The translations under genes and the position numbers were made by a program. This document shows, piece by piece, positions 10,643 to 21,439 of a stretch of 64,000 nucleotides of DNA. The DNA comes from Colocasia esculenta (taxonomy: Eukaryota; Streptophyta; Magnoliopsida; Alismatales; Araceae), in the NCBI GenBank assembly GCA_014218235.1, contig CM024766.1, positions 20,061,346-20,125,345 of the forward strand. The letters are read 5' to 3'. Below the pieces are notes generated by a model. It did not search any database, was not told the DNA's origin, and was given only the letters and a program-made list of their open reading frames with translations. Each line of letters opens with the position of its first letter. Position 1 is the stretch's first letter.

Positions 10643-12256
10643 TTGGGTCCCACAATGCCTTCAAAATTAAGAATATGAGAAAGCAGGTCTTTCGGAATCC
10701 AGAGTTGTTTATTCACCTTTATGTTTTCCTCATTCCAGATGTTATTCTGTTTTTCATTTTGTTTCCTATTCTCGTGATATTTTGAACCATTTCTTTTTGT
10801 GAGATTTTTGTTTAGATTTTTCTCCACATGTCCAGTGTAAGATCTGAACTTGGTTTGATTCCACAATTTTATAAGATGTTGAGGTTCATTGCTTCTGACA
10901 AAATCGTAGCAATGTGTCGACACTTTGAAAGGATAGTGTCGACCTGAGTGATTCCATTTTGACCATTTCTGATTATTGACATAGATAGATCTTGATTTCT
11001 CATGAGTCCAACTGGTGGGAGACCAATTCTGAAATGATTTTCACTTGTTATTTGTCCAATTTCCCAACTCTTGTGATTTCTGTAAGATGGTGTCGACTTA
11101 CCATAGGTGTAGTGTCGACCTTGCCACACTGGTGATGTCAATTTTTTGTTTCTTTGAAAGACTTGTTCATTTTAAACTTTTGTTGTCTTTCTTCCCTTAG
11201 TGTTTTTACTGTCAACCAACTTATTTTTTTCATCATGTTTTGTATCCATTCCAATTTTCACATTTCTCTGTTCTTTTGAAGTGGATGCTTCAGATGTTTT
11301 TGAAGAAGTGAATATTATCGTTTTTAGTCCTACTTCCTTCTTCTTTGTGGGATTAAAACCTAACCCCTCTTTGTTAAAGTTTACTCTTGTGCCTAGAAGA
11401 ACTTCAAGATTGTTCCTGCCACTCACAAAATTTTTAAGAGCTTCCTGCCTTTCGTTTACTTCATTCTACAGAACATCAATCCCTTCTGTAATTCAGTGTT
11501 AACACTGTGCAAAGCAGCATTCTTTTTAGTCACGAGAGCTATTTCATCAAGAATTACAATATTTTGATTTTTCATTTCATTTACAACTTCTCTTAGAGCA
11601 TTTATCTCTTGTGAACACTCTTTCTCTTTTTCTTCTGTTAACATGTTCTAAGAGGAGTGTTTCAGTTTCTTTTTAACAACTTTTTTCCTTCTTAAGATCA
11701 TCATACTGATCCATAAGTTCGAAGTAAACATGCTCCCAATCTTTCAAACTGAAATCCTTAAATAAGGAACTTACCTCTTCTTCTTCCTCTTCAGTGTCTA
11801 TAGCCATTAAGCCTAGCTTTGAATGAGTGTCCTCAACATCTGAGCTTTCCTCCTCTTCATCATCTTCTTCTTCACTCCAGGTACCAACCATAGCCTTTTG
11901 TTTGTTTTTATTCCATCTGGGCTGAGTCTTCTTCTGAACTTCAGGACATTCAGACTTGACATGTCCCGGTTTCCTACAATTGTAATACACAATTCTATCA
12001 GTCTTTTTATTAGCATTTTCATTGGGTTTTGAAAAACTGTTGTTGGAAGATTTCTTCTTCAAAAAATTATTACCTTCTTTTTTCAGAAACTTTCTGAACT
12101 TTCTAGTCATCAAGGCAAACTCACCTGAGTCATCTTCAGAAATGGATGAATCACTATCTTCGGTAGCCTCCTTGGTGCTAGGACTTGCTATCAGAGCAAG
12201 AGGTTTCTTCTTTCTTAGGTCATCCTCAGTTATTTTCAACCCCAACTCATATGTCA
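10643..12256 (-). pseudogene. Element A: C-terminal half of gag with defective zinc knuckle and acidic/coiled-coil linker
   Basis: Frame 12257-11673 continues gag from 20784 across the Ty3 insertion. It shows TYELGLKITEDDL, a serine/acidic stretch, a zinc knuckle YYNCRKPGHVKSEC whose first cysteine is now tyrosine, then KAMVGTWSEEEDDEEEE. Downstream pieces at 11644-11456, 11426-11172, 11141-10869 and 10923-10612 form a coiled coil and a basic linker ending in GPKCTWVPK, the motif found just before protease in elements B-D. The long gag with acidic, coiled-coil and basic segments fits Sireviruses. Two pairs of GTGTCGAC words (10914 and 10936; 11090 and 11112) lie within this coding region. Confidence 0.8.
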
Positions 12257-12317
12257 TTAAGTGTAAGGTCTCGGGTCTTTAGTGGATCCTTATTGGGTCT
12301 ATAGTGGTCCTGTGTGG

Positions 12318-12486
12318 TTGACGACAAGACCATTGTCGTTGACTTGGGATTGACGGCCAGGGCTTGCCGTTGAGTCAGAGTCAGCGTCCAGCGATGTGGA
12401 CGTCTGAGATTGAACTCAACGACAAGCTATGTGGACGTCAGTCTGCAGGCGGTTCAGTTGGCGGCCAGAGCTGTTGACGTCGACTA
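12318..12486. repeat. CpG word-pair array in Tekay-like LTR, cluster 1
   Basis: Inverted word pairs: TGACGACAA with TTGTCGTTGA (12319-12342), TGACGGC with GCCGTTGA (12351-12373), and GCGTCCA with TGGACGTC (12385-12404). Further AACGAC, GGACGTC, GGCGGTT, GGCGGCC and GACGTCGAC words follow to 12484. The CpGs fall roughly 14-17 bp apart. The same cluster recurs at about 18985-19153 in the 3' LTR. Confidence 0.65.
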
Positions 12487-13002
12487 ACCAGTCCTGTTGA
12501 AATGGGGCAGCCCGAGAGCAGAGCTTCTTCTTCTCCTTTCCTCTCCTTCCTTCCACCTTAGCTTTTCTTGATTCCTGCAGCTTCTGTTGGGTGATTTGAG
12601 CTCGTGGGAAGTCCCTGGATCGTGCGGCGTTGCTAGATCGGGCGGGAAACGCGAGGTTTTGGCGTGATTCGCGCGGAGTCTTCGGGGAGATCCGGCGCGT
12701 TTGGTGGCTGTTTGGGGATTGCTTAAGTCTTTTGAGGTAGGGACTTAACCCCAATAACCCTCCCCAGCAAACCAGCATGTCCAATTAAGCAATTGGTGTG
12801 TAATTCATGGTTTAGGGTTTGGGTTATATCATGCCGGAATTGAGGGTGGTTTGGATAATCTAGGTGTTAGATTGTCTTAATATGATGTTCTGGTAGTATA
12901 AACTGATGTGAGGAAGTGTTTCCCTCCATCAGTCAGAGTTTAGTTTAGTGCTTCTGCCCATTGGGACTGATTTGGTTCAGTTCTGGGTATGGGGACTGAA
13001 GA

Positions 13003-13142
13003 TATCAACGTCCACATCTGTTGACGTTGAGATCTTCAGGGGTGAATTAAACGACAAGGTCGATTGCCGTTTAGTTCCTGTTAACGACATGAGGGTTGCC
13101 GTTTACCCCATGTTGGCGGCAATCGATGTGGCCGTTTATATC
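13003..13142. repeat. CpG word-pair array in Tekay-like LTR, cluster 2 (16-bp pairs)
   Basis: Pairs of CpGs are exactly 16 bp apart: AACGTCC with GACGTTG, AACGACA with GCCGTTT (with an extra TCGA between), AACGACA with GCCGTTT again, and GGCGGCA with GCCGTTT. Each pair is an imperfect inverted repeat around an unrelated spacer. The same cluster recurs at about 19672-19811 in the 3' LTR. Confidence 0.7.
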
Positions 13143-14111
13143 CTGTCTCCCAGCAGTCTTGAGTTGTGTGGTTAGAGGCGATTGACATGTGATGTCCGCC
13201 CTAATAGCACATATGGGCCAGGCTTAGAGTGTGACTCCGCCTGTGCAATTGAGTAATAGTTTGTAGCACGAGGTGTTTTACTTACTGTACGGGGTTTCAG
13301 ACGTTGAGTGTGTTCCGTCTGTTGTACGCGCGTTGCGTTACCGTGTACCCGTTTCTGTTGTGTTACCTAGGCGTGGGTGCGACTCCGTCTAGACGACTAG
13401 CGTGTGGTTGTCCTCCGCTAGTGAGCCGGGACATCGAGTGCGACTCTGTCCTGTGCGTACTCCTTTTGGTGGTTTTGAGCCGGTCTCCGTAGAGCCCCTT
13501 CTCTACCGCTAGGGTCAAGCGTAGGGGAAAAACCGGTCGTGGACCAGACGCGAGAGAGAGCGTCTGTAGTGTGCACACGTGGCTGGGGTTGAGAGCCTCT
13601 GTGGTGACGGGACGCCGAGCCACAGACCCTAGCTGAGTCCTACTTGCTGTGTGTGTGAGTGTGTGTTACTGAGCCGCGTGGTTTACAGTTTTGTGTGTGG
13701 TGCGACGTGTACTTACTTGCAGTTTTTACTTCCCGCACTTTAGACTGTTACCGGTGGGGTTACTTTTCCCTACTGGGTCTCTTTCTTGAGACTCACTCCC
13801 TTCCCTTTCAGGTGGGTCTTCGTCGACTCCCGTTCCAGGCGAGTCTAGCCACTCCGGTGTTGGTGCTCCCTAGCTGCAGTGAGTAGTACCTTTTTGTTGT
13901 ACTTCTGTACTCTGTACTTTGCTCAGACTCTGAGTTGTATATGATATGTTCATATAGTGGAATTTTACTGCTTTGCATGGTGTGTATCTTCTTACATATA
14001 GTCTCCTCGGACTCTAAATTCCTACCCTTCCGAGCTTGTCTCGTGGGTTAGCGGGTCAGAACTCGGGTTACTGGTTGTTACTGGTAATGCGGATTCTGGG
14101 TCGTTACAGTT

Positions 14112-14123
14112 TGGTATCAGAGC
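14112..14123 (+). other. Primer-binding site (initiator Met tRNA) of the Tekay-like element
   Basis: TGGTATCAGAGC starts 3 bp after the LTR end at 14108. This is the standard complement of the 3' end of plant initiator methionine tRNA, where minus-strand DNA synthesis starts. Confidence 0.9.
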
Positions 14124-14264
14124 GTGGTCTGATGAGATATATATAAGAAAATACCCATCATGTTAACTCAGAGCATAAAGAGTACAGCTGCCACTGTAGT
14201 TAGCTATGTAACCCGGAGTTAGATAATGTATTTATGTGTGTATTTTTGTTCTGTGTGTAGTTCT

Positions 14265-16280
14265 ATGGCGCCTAGGCGACGTCCTAGAGAGGGAGTAGTT
14301 GAGCAGGTGACTCGTCCGGAGGTTGGAGATGCTCCGCCACCTCAGCAGACGCAGCCTTTGCCACAGGATGCACATAGTGGTATTGTTCCGCCGCCACCAC
14401 CACCCCAGGTAGCTCAGGGATTAGACATGACTCATTTTCTTGAGGGGATGGCTCAGTTTGTTGCTCAGCACCGTGACGCGCCGGTACCCCAGGGTGGTAC
14501 TGGGAGGGTGTTGAGGGAGTTCTTGCAGTTTCAGCCTCCTCAGTTTTTGGGCCAGCCTGATCCAGATGCAGCGCGAGCTTGGTTAGATGCTGTGGAGCGG
14601 ACTTTTCGTTCCATGGAGTGTGTTCCCGAGGAGCGAGTGCTGCTAGCCAGTTACCAGTTGCAGGCGCAGGCGTTGACTTGGTGGTCCGCTGAGTGGGAGA
14701 CTACTTTTCAGTCTCGTCCACTTAGGCAGATTCCGTGGCAGGACTTTGTTGTTTCCTTTGAGAGAGCCTTCTGTCCTACTTACGTCCGGACGGAGAGGTT
14801 GTACCAGTTCCTGGACTTGCAGCAGAGGGACTCTACGGTGGTGCAGTACAGGGCTAGATTTGTGGAGCTAGGGCGTTATGCTCCGCAGATTATGGGAGAT
14901 GAGGGTCTGAGGACTCAGCAGTTTGTGAGAGGCTTGAGGCCAGAGCTCAGGCAGGCGCTGATAGTTGCTCGTGTCACAGACTTAGATGCGGCCTATCAGA
15001 CTGCGACAGCGTTGGAGGCAGACACCTTGCGGACTCGTGCTCGGAGTGCAGAGGTTCAGACGCAGGTAGTTCCTTCTCAGCCTCACCAGCAGCAGGGTAC
15101 TGTGCAGACGACCCCGAGGACTACGACTTCTTACGCGTCCACTTCTTCTGGGACGACGGCGAAGTCAGGATCTCGGAGGAGATTTCGGCGTGATAGGAGG
15201 CAGACAGAGCAGAGGCAGCAGTCGGTTGGAAGTGTGCAGCAGCCGACAGGTCAGCCCTCGCAGCAGGTGCAGCGTACTTTTGCTGGGCAGTGTTACCGGT
15301 GTGACCAGATTGGTCATATGGCGCGAGATTGTCCTTTGTTACCTCGTGTGCCACAGCAGCAGACCCAGTCACAGCCCCGAGTGCAGCAGCAGCAACAGCA
15401 GCAGGCACCAGTGCAGCAGCGTCAGCAGACTGGAGGTTCTGGTGGATCCAGAGGTAGAGGTCGTGTTACACATTTGACTCGTGCAGACGCGGAGGCAGCT
15501 CACCTGGTGGAAGGTACTGTTTCAGTTTTTGGCTTTGCAGCTAGAGTCTTGTTTGATTCCGGTGCCTCTCACTCCTTTGTGTCTGAGGACTTTTTAGACT
15601 CCCTTGGAGAGTTGAGTTCGGGAGAGTCTGTTGAGTTAGCAGTAGAGTTGTCGACGGGGGACTTTGTCCTTACGTCCTACTGTCTTGAGGAGGTACCTGT
15701 GCAGTTGCAGGATCAGTTGTTGTCAGCCCGTCTGTTTGCCTTGCAGTTACATGATTATGATGTGATTTTGGGTATGGATTGGTTGGAGCGGTATGGTGCA
15801 GTGATGGATTGTCAGAAGAAGAGGGTGCACTTGCAGATACCTGGAGCAGCGGCATTCTACTTCCAGGGTATCGTACCTCTTACTTCTCGCTTTTTAGTTT
15901 CTGCTTTGAGGGCAGGGAGATTACTTGCTTCTGGTTGTCAGGGTTTCCTAGTTTCTGCAGTGACTTTTGACCAGGTTGTTACGGGAGTGGGGGACATTCC
16001 TGTAGTTTGTGAGTTTCCGGATGTTTTTCCGGAAGAGTTGCCTGGTTTACCACCAGAGAGAGAGATTGAGTTTACTGTAGAGTTGGTTCCTGGCACTTTA
16101 CCTTTTACGCAGGCACCGTACCGTATGGCACCAACGGAGTTGAGGGAGTTGAAGAGGCAGCTTGAGGAGTTGTTGGAGAAGGGCTATATCCGTCCTAGCT
16201 TTTCTCCGTGGGGGTCCCTGTGTTTGTTTGTCCGAAAGAAGGATGGTAGCCTGAGGTTGTGTATCGATATAGGAAGCTAA
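14265..16280 (+). pseudogene. Tekay-like gag, protease and start of reverse transcriptase
   Basis: The frame opens at 14226; the ATG at 14265 (MAPRRRPREG) is the more usual start for this lineage. Domains: retrotransposon gag (FLQFQPPQFLGQPDPDAARA, WWSAEWET, FVRGLRPELRQALIVA), Gln-rich spacer, zinc knuckle CYRCDQIGHMARDCP, aspartic protease VLFDSGASHSFVSEDF and GMDWLERYGAVMDC, then the RT start (FPDVFPEELPGLPP, YRMAPTELRELKRQLEELL, FVRKKDGSLRLCID). At about 16268 a single base is missing, which throws the RT out of frame; the frame ends at 16280. Gag forms the particle, and protease cuts the polyprotein. Everything up to the deletion is open. Confidence 0.92.
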
Positions 16281-16762
16281 ATCAAGTGACCATCAAGAAT
16301 AGGTATCCTTTGCCTAGGATTGATGATCTCTTTGATCAGCTTCAGTCTGCTCGTGTTTTCTCGAAGATTGACTTGAGGTCGGGCTACTATCAAATGCGGA
16401 TTAGAGATTCGGACATTGAGAGGACTGCTTTTCGGACCAGATATGGACACTTTGAGTTTTTGGTGATGCCGTTTGGGCTCACCAATGCTCCAGCAGCCTT
16501 CATGGATCTGATGCACTGGGTGTTCCACCAGTTCTTGGACCAGTTTGTCGTAGTGTTTGTTGACGACATTCTGGTGTACTCCGTTTCGGAGGAGGAGCAC
16601 GCCGAGCACCTGAGGATCGTGTTACAGACTTTGCGAGAGCACCAGTTGTATGCCAAGCTTAGTAAGTGTGAGTTTTGGCTACAACAGGTTCACTTTTTGG
16701 GGCACGTGATCTCAGGTGAGGGAGTTTCTGTGGATCCAGCGAAGGTTGAGGCAGTTTTGTAG
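16270..16762 (+). pseudogene. Tekay-like reverse transcriptase core, after frameshift, ends at a stop
   Basis: Continues the RT in a new frame: YRKLNQVTIKNRYPLPRIDD, LFDQLQSARVFSKIDLRSGY, FRTRYGHFEFLVMPFGLTNA, catalytic VVFVDDILVYS (FVDD), and HFLGHVISGEGVSVDPAKVE. It ends at a TAG (16760-16762) where relatives have a glutamine codon, a C-to-T change. RT motifs are otherwise intact, so this copy needed only two lesions here to lose function. Confidence 0.9.
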
Positions 16763-17341
16763 TGGGAGAGTCCCAGATCTGTGTCTGAGATTCGTAGTTT
16801 TCTGGGTTTGGCAGGTTACTACCGCAGATTTGTTCGAGACTTTTCTCAGGTAGCTGCACCCTTGACTCGGTTGACGAGAAAGGGAGTTCAGTTTGTGTGG
16901 TCGGAGCAGTGTGAGCAGAGTTTCATAGAGTTGAAGCGACTGCTTACGTCGGCGCCAGTTCTTGCCTTACCTTCAGGTGAGGAGGGTTTTGAGGTGTGCA
17001 CAGATGCTTCAGGTGTTGGTTTGGGTGCGGTTCTGATGCAGCAGGGCCGAGTGGTGGCTTATGCGTCTCGCCAGCTTAAGCCCCACGAGGAGAGTTACCC
17101 GACCCACGACCTAGAGCTTGCAGCTGTGGTGTTTGCTTTGCGGATTTGGCGTCTTTACTTGTACGGAGTGAGTTTTGTTGTCCGTACCGACCACCAGAGT
17201 TTGAGATATGTGTTTTCTCAGAGGGATCTGAATATGAGGCAGCGTCGATGGATGGAATATCTGAAAGACTATGATTTCAGCATTGAGTATAAGCCTGGAA
17301 AGGCGAATGTAGTTGCAGATGCCTTGAGTAGGAAAGCATAG
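16763..17341 (+). pseudogene. Tekay-like RT thumb and RNase H
   Basis: Follows the TAG at 16760 in the same frame: SEIRSFLGLAGYYRRFVRDF, then the RNase H domain with CTDASGVGLGAVLMQQGRVV, AYASRQLKPHEESYPTHDLE and RTDHQSLRYVFSQRDLNMRQ, ending LSRKA at a TAG (17339-17341). The D, E and D residues of RNase H are visible (TDAS, DLE, RTDH). It removes RNA template and defines the polypurine primer. Confidence 0.9.
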
Positions 17342-18901
17342 ATGAGTCATCTGATGCTTAGAGAGTGGCAGTTGTGGCAGTCTGCGACAGAGGGGTCTTT
17401 CAGAGTTTCTTCCAGTCGTCGTCAGTGTGTGTTGGGCAGTTTGTTAGCGGCTCCCGCCGTTGTGAGACAGGTTGCTGAGGCTCAGCAGGCAGATCCCGAG
17501 TTGCACAGTGTGTTGCTTCTTCCAGAGGTTGAGCTTTGGGAGGACGGGACTGTTAGGTTCCGGGATAGACTCTATGTTCCTGTTGAGGAGTCTATCAAGA
17601 GAGTCGTGTTGCAGGAGGCACATGGTTCCAGGTACTCTATTCATCCAGGGGCGACCAAGATGTACCACAGGTTGAGACGTCAGTTTTGGTGGCCTGGGAT
17701 GAAGAGAGACATAGCGGCTTTTGTTGCTAGGTGTTTGGTCTGTCAGCAGGTGAAGGCCGAACATCAGCGTCCAGGAGGACTTGTACAGCCATTAGAGATT
17801 CCGATGTGGAAGTGGGACCATGTTACGACTGACTTTGTTTCTGGTTTGCCGAGGACAGCTGGAGGTTTTGATAGCATTTGGGTTCTTGTGGACAGATTGA
17901 CGAAGACTGCCAGATTCTTGCCTGTCAGGACTAGTTGGGGTGTGAGTAGGTTGGCCGCGTTGTACATAGAGCGGATTGTTCCTTTGCATGGAGTGCCGAT
18001 CTCTATCGTGTCAGACAGAGATTCTCGCTTCACTTCTGGGTTCTGGCGCAGTTTCCAGAGAGCTTTGGGGACAGAGTTGGCTTTTAGTTCCGCCTACCAC
18101 CCTCAGTCAGACGGTCAGTCAGAGAGGACTATCCAGACTTTGGAGGACATGCTTAGAGCTTGTTGCCTGGAGTGGCAGGGGTCGTGGACAGTTCACTTGT
18201 GGTTAGTCGAGTTTGCATATAATAATAGTTATCACTCCAGTATCGGTTTGGCACCATATGAGGCTTTGTACGGACGACCGTGTCGCACTCCTCTTGACTG
18301 GTTCGAGGTTGGCGAGCGAGTTGTCACGGGGCCGGAGTTGATTCAGCAGTCAGTTGAGGTTGTTCAGCTTGTGAGACAGAGGCTTCAGTCAGCTCAGAGT
18401 CGGCAGAAGAGTTATGCAGATCAGCACAGACGACCGCTCGAGTTTCAGGTAGGAGACCAGGTGTTTGTTCGTGTGTCTCCTATGAAGGGAGTGGTGAGGT
18501 TCGGTAAGCGTGGAAAGTTGAGTCCTCGCTTTATTGGGCCTTTCACCATTACTGAGCGTGTCGGGGGTTTAGCGTACAGACTTGAGCTTCCGTCAGAGTT
18601 AGCAGCAGTGCACGACGTGTTTTACGTGTCGATGCTTCGGAGGTACCTTTCTGACGAGTCTCACGTTCTGCAGAGTGCAGAGTGGTCTGAGGTGACTCCA
18701 GTGTTGACTGTACCCGAGTTTCCGTTGCACATTGAGGATCGCCGAGTTCAGAGGTTGAGGAACAAGGCTATCCCTTTAGTTCGTGTTGCGTGGCAGCGGC
18801 ACTCCGGTGGTGAGTCGACATGGGAGCGGGAGGACGAGATGCGCGAGCATTTTCTGTACCTCTTTGGTGAATCTTCTTTCCTTATGTTGTTTGAATTTTG
18901 A
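17342..18901 (+). pseudogene. Tekay-like integrase with C-terminal chromodomain-like tail
   Basis: Opens directly after the TAG at 17339-17341 and runs 519 residues. HHCC zinc domain: HPGATKMYHRLRRQFWWPGM and CLVCQQVKAEH. Catalytic core: DHVTTDFVSGLP (first D), ISIVSDRDSRFTSGFWRSF (second D) and SERTIQTLEDMLRA (E). The C-terminal GPFTITERVGGLAYRLELP segment is followed by IEDRRVQRLRNKAIPLVRVA and ESTWEREDEMREH, the chromodomain-type tail of Tekay/Del chromoviruses, which targets insertion to certain chromatin in this lineage. The domain itself is intact, but it would need readthrough of the upstream stop to be made from the polyprotein. Confidence 0.92.
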
Positions 18902-18915
18902 GGGCAAAATTCCTT

Positions 18916-18927
18916 AAGGGGGGAGAG
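18916..18927 (+). other. Polypurine tract of the Tekay-like element
   Basis: AAGGGGGGAGAG ends one base before the 3' LTR start TGTAAGG at 18929. It primes plus-strand DNA synthesis. Confidence 0.9.
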
Positions 18928-18928
18928 C

Positions 18929-20778
18929 TGTAAGGTCTCGGGTCTTTAGTGGATCCTTATTGGGTCTGTAGTGGTCCTGTGTGGTTGACGACAAGACCAT
19001 TGTCGTTGACTTGGGATTGACGGCCAGGGCTTGCCGTTGAGTCAGAGTCAGCGTCCAGCGATGTGGACGTCTGAGCTTGAACTCAACGACAAGCTATGTG
19101 GACGTCAGTCTGCAGGCGGTTCAGTTGGCGGCCAGAGTTGTTGACGTCGACTAACCAGTCCTGTTGAAATGGGGCAGCCCGAGAGCAGAGCTTCTTCTTC
19201 TCCTTTCCTCTCCTTCCTTCCACCTTAGCTTTTCTTGATTCCTGTAGCTTCTGTTGGGTGATTTGAGCTCGTGGGAAGTCCCTGGATCATGCGGCATTGC
19301 TAGATCGGGCGGGAAACGCGAGGTTTTGGTGTGATTCGCGCGGAGTCTTCGGGGAGATCCGGCGCGTTTGGTGGCTGTTTGGGGATTGCTTAAGTCTTTT
19401 GAGGTAGGGACTTAACCCCAATAACCCTCCCCAGCAAACCAGCATGTCCAATTAAGCAAATTGGTGTGTAATTCATGGTTTAGGGTTTGGGTTATATCAT
19501 GCCGGAATTGAGGGTGGTTTGGATAATCTAGGTGTTAGATTGTCTTAATATGATGTTCTGGTAGTATAAACTGATGTGAGGAAGTGTTTCCCTCCATCAG
19601 TCAGAGTTTAGTTTAGTGCTTCTGCCCATTGGGACTGATTTGGTTCAGTTCTGGGTATGGGGAGCTGAAGATATCAACGTCCACATCTGTTGACGTTGAG
19701 ATCTTCAGGGGTGAATTAAACGACAAGGTCGATTGCCGTTTAGTTCCTGTTAACGACATGAGGGTTGCCGTTTACCCCATGTTGGCGGCAATCGATGTGG
19801 CCGTTTATATCCTGTCTCCCAGCAGTCTTGAGTTGTGTGGTTAGAGGCGATTGACTTGTGATGTCCGCCCTAATAGCACATATGGGCCAGGCTTAGAGTG
19901 TGACTCCGCCTGTGCAATTGAGTAATAGTTTGTAGCACGAGGTGTTTTACTTACTGTACGGGGTTTCAGACGTTGAGTGTGTTCCGTCTGTTGTACGCGC
20001 GTTGCGTTACCGTGTACCCGTTTCTGTTGTGTTACCTAGGCGTGGGTGCGACTCCGTCTAGACGACTAGCGTGTAGGTTGTCCTCCGCTAGTGAGCCGGG
20101 ACATCGAGTGCGACTCTGTCCTGTGCGTACTCCTTTTGGTGGTTTTGAGCCGGTCTCCGTAGAGCCCCTTCTCTACCGCTAGGGTCAAGCGTAGGGGAAA
20201 AACCGGTCGTGGACCAGACGCGAGAGAGAGCGTCTGTAGTGTGCACACGTGGCTGGGGTTGAGAGCCTCTGTGGTGACGGGACGCCGAGCCACAGACCCT
20301 AGCTGAGTCCTACTTGCTGTGTGTGTGAGTGTGTGTTACTGAGCCGCGTGGTTTACAGTTTTGTGTGTGGTGCGACGTGTACTTACTTGCAGTTTTTACT
20401 TCCCGCACTTTAGACTGTTACCGGTGCGGTTACTTTTCCCTACTGGGTCTCTTTCTTGAGACTCACTCCCTTCCCTTTCAGGTGGGTCTTCGTCGACTCC
20501 CGTTCCAGGTGAGTCTAGCCACTCCGGTGTTGGTGCTCCCTAGCTGCAGTGAGTAGTACCTTTTTGTTGTACTTCTGTACTCTGTACTTTGCTCAGACTC
20601 TGAGTTGTATATGATATGTTCATATAGTGGAATTTTACTGCTTTGCATGGTGTGTATCTTCTTACATATAGTCTCCTCGGACTCTAAATTCCTACCCTTC
20701 CGAGCTTGTCTCGTGGGTTAGCGGGTCAGAACTCGGGTTACTGGTTGTTACTGGTAATGCGGATTTTGGGTCGTTACA
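18929..20778 (+). repeat. 3' LTR of the Tekay-like element (1850 bp)
   Basis: Near-identical to 12262-14108. Differences seen by eye include A/G in the first 50 bases, C/T and G/A changes near 19240-19340, one-base insertions near 19460, 19663 and 20075, and G/C near 20427. It ends CGTTACA at 20778, followed by the target duplication TTAAG. Confidence 0.95.
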
Positions 20779-21386
20779 TTAAGGAACCTATTAACTCATC
20801 AACAGTGGTTGTGGACAAGTTTCTAAATTCTTCAGTAACAGTTGCTTTAGTATGCCAAATGAGTGTCAAAGATATAAGAATTTTTCTCACTAGTTCTTTA
20901 TCACAATAAACTTTACCTAGATTCTTCAACCCATTTGTTAACAATGTCAATCTACCATACATCTCAGAAAATAGTTTCATCATGTTTCATCTGAAAAGCT
21001 TCATATTCAGAAATTAACATATTGGCCTTAGTTTCCTTTACCTCTGATGTGCCTTCATAGATTACAATAAGTTGATCCCAGATCTCTTTTGCGCTTGAGC
21101 ATGATGAAACTCTTGAAAATTCAGTCGGATGCAGTGAGCACTGCATTATATTCATCGCACTCTAATTTGCATTTGATTTTTTGATTTCCTATGGAGTCCA
21201 CTTCTCTTCGTCCTCGGACAGCTCATAAGGTCCGTTATTCACCACTCTCCAGATTTGATGATCTTGAGCTCGCAAGAAAACCTGCATGCAAGTTTTCCAA
21301 TACACATAATTAGTGCCATCAAAGTAAGGTGGTCTATTCACAGAGTGACCCTCTGCGATATAGCTTCTAGATTCCATCATACACAA
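20779..21386 (-). pseudogene. Element A: N-terminal half of gag (UBN2 type)
   Basis: Three minus-strand frames, 21386-21189, 21155-20964 and 20983-20774, in order encode a UBN2-type copia gag: MESRSYIAEGHSVNRPPYFD, GTNYVYWKTCMQVFLRAQDH, FSRVSSCSSAKEIWDQLIVI, YEGTSEVKETKANMLISEYE, then KNLGKVYCDKELVRKILISL and LIWHTKATVTEEF. Frames break near 21165-21190 and 20970. The right-hand end continues across the Ty3 insertion at 12256. Gag of this type packages the element RNA. Confidence 0.85.
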
Positions 21387-21425
21387 TTATCTCTGGTCGT
21401 GAAACCAAATAAATTGGAGAACCAG

Positions 21426-21437
21426 GCTCTGATACAA
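21426..21437 (-). other. Primer-binding site of element A (degenerate)
   Basis: GGCTCTGATACA is the reverse complement of a slightly altered TGGTATCAGAGC-type site. It lies just inside the 5' LTR (minus orientation). Confidence 0.6.
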
Positions 21438-21439
21438 CG

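Larger units (their letters stand above)
12262..14108 (+). repeat. 5' LTR of the Tekay-like element (1847 bp)
   Basis: Starts TG and ends CA, directly followed by GTT and the primer-binding site. It contains two clusters of CpG words (12318-12486 and 13003-13142) with a TATA-like TTATATCA near 12823 between them. The pyrimidine-rich stretch near 13780-13830 lies in the downstream part. Reading frames inside it are LTR artefacts, since they recur identically in the 3' LTR. Confidence 0.95.
12262..20778 (+). mobile_element. Complete Ty3 chromovirus (Tekay/Del-like) inserted in the gag of element A
   Basis: An 8517-bp element with LTRs 12262-14108 and 18929-20778, both starting TGTAAGG and ending CGTTACA. 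It has an initiator-methionine tRNA primer site (14112), polypurine tract (18916) and gag-PR-RT-RH-INT order, which defines Ty3. It is flanked by a perfect 5-bp target duplication TTAAG (12257-12261 and 20779-20783). Removing the element rejoins the copia A gag in frame (IGSLM at the right, TYELG at the left). By eye I count about 11 substitutions and 3 single-base indels between the LTRs, near 99% identity, so insertion is recent relative to its host element. The internal frames carry one frameshift and two stops, so this copy is not autonomous. Confidence 0.95.

Noticed and set aside
12948..13886. Short open frames (such as 12948-13175 and 13659-13886) as small genes
   Set aside because: They are repeated almost unchanged in the 3' LTR (19629-20556) and lie in LTR sequence with CpG word arrays; no protein-like composition.
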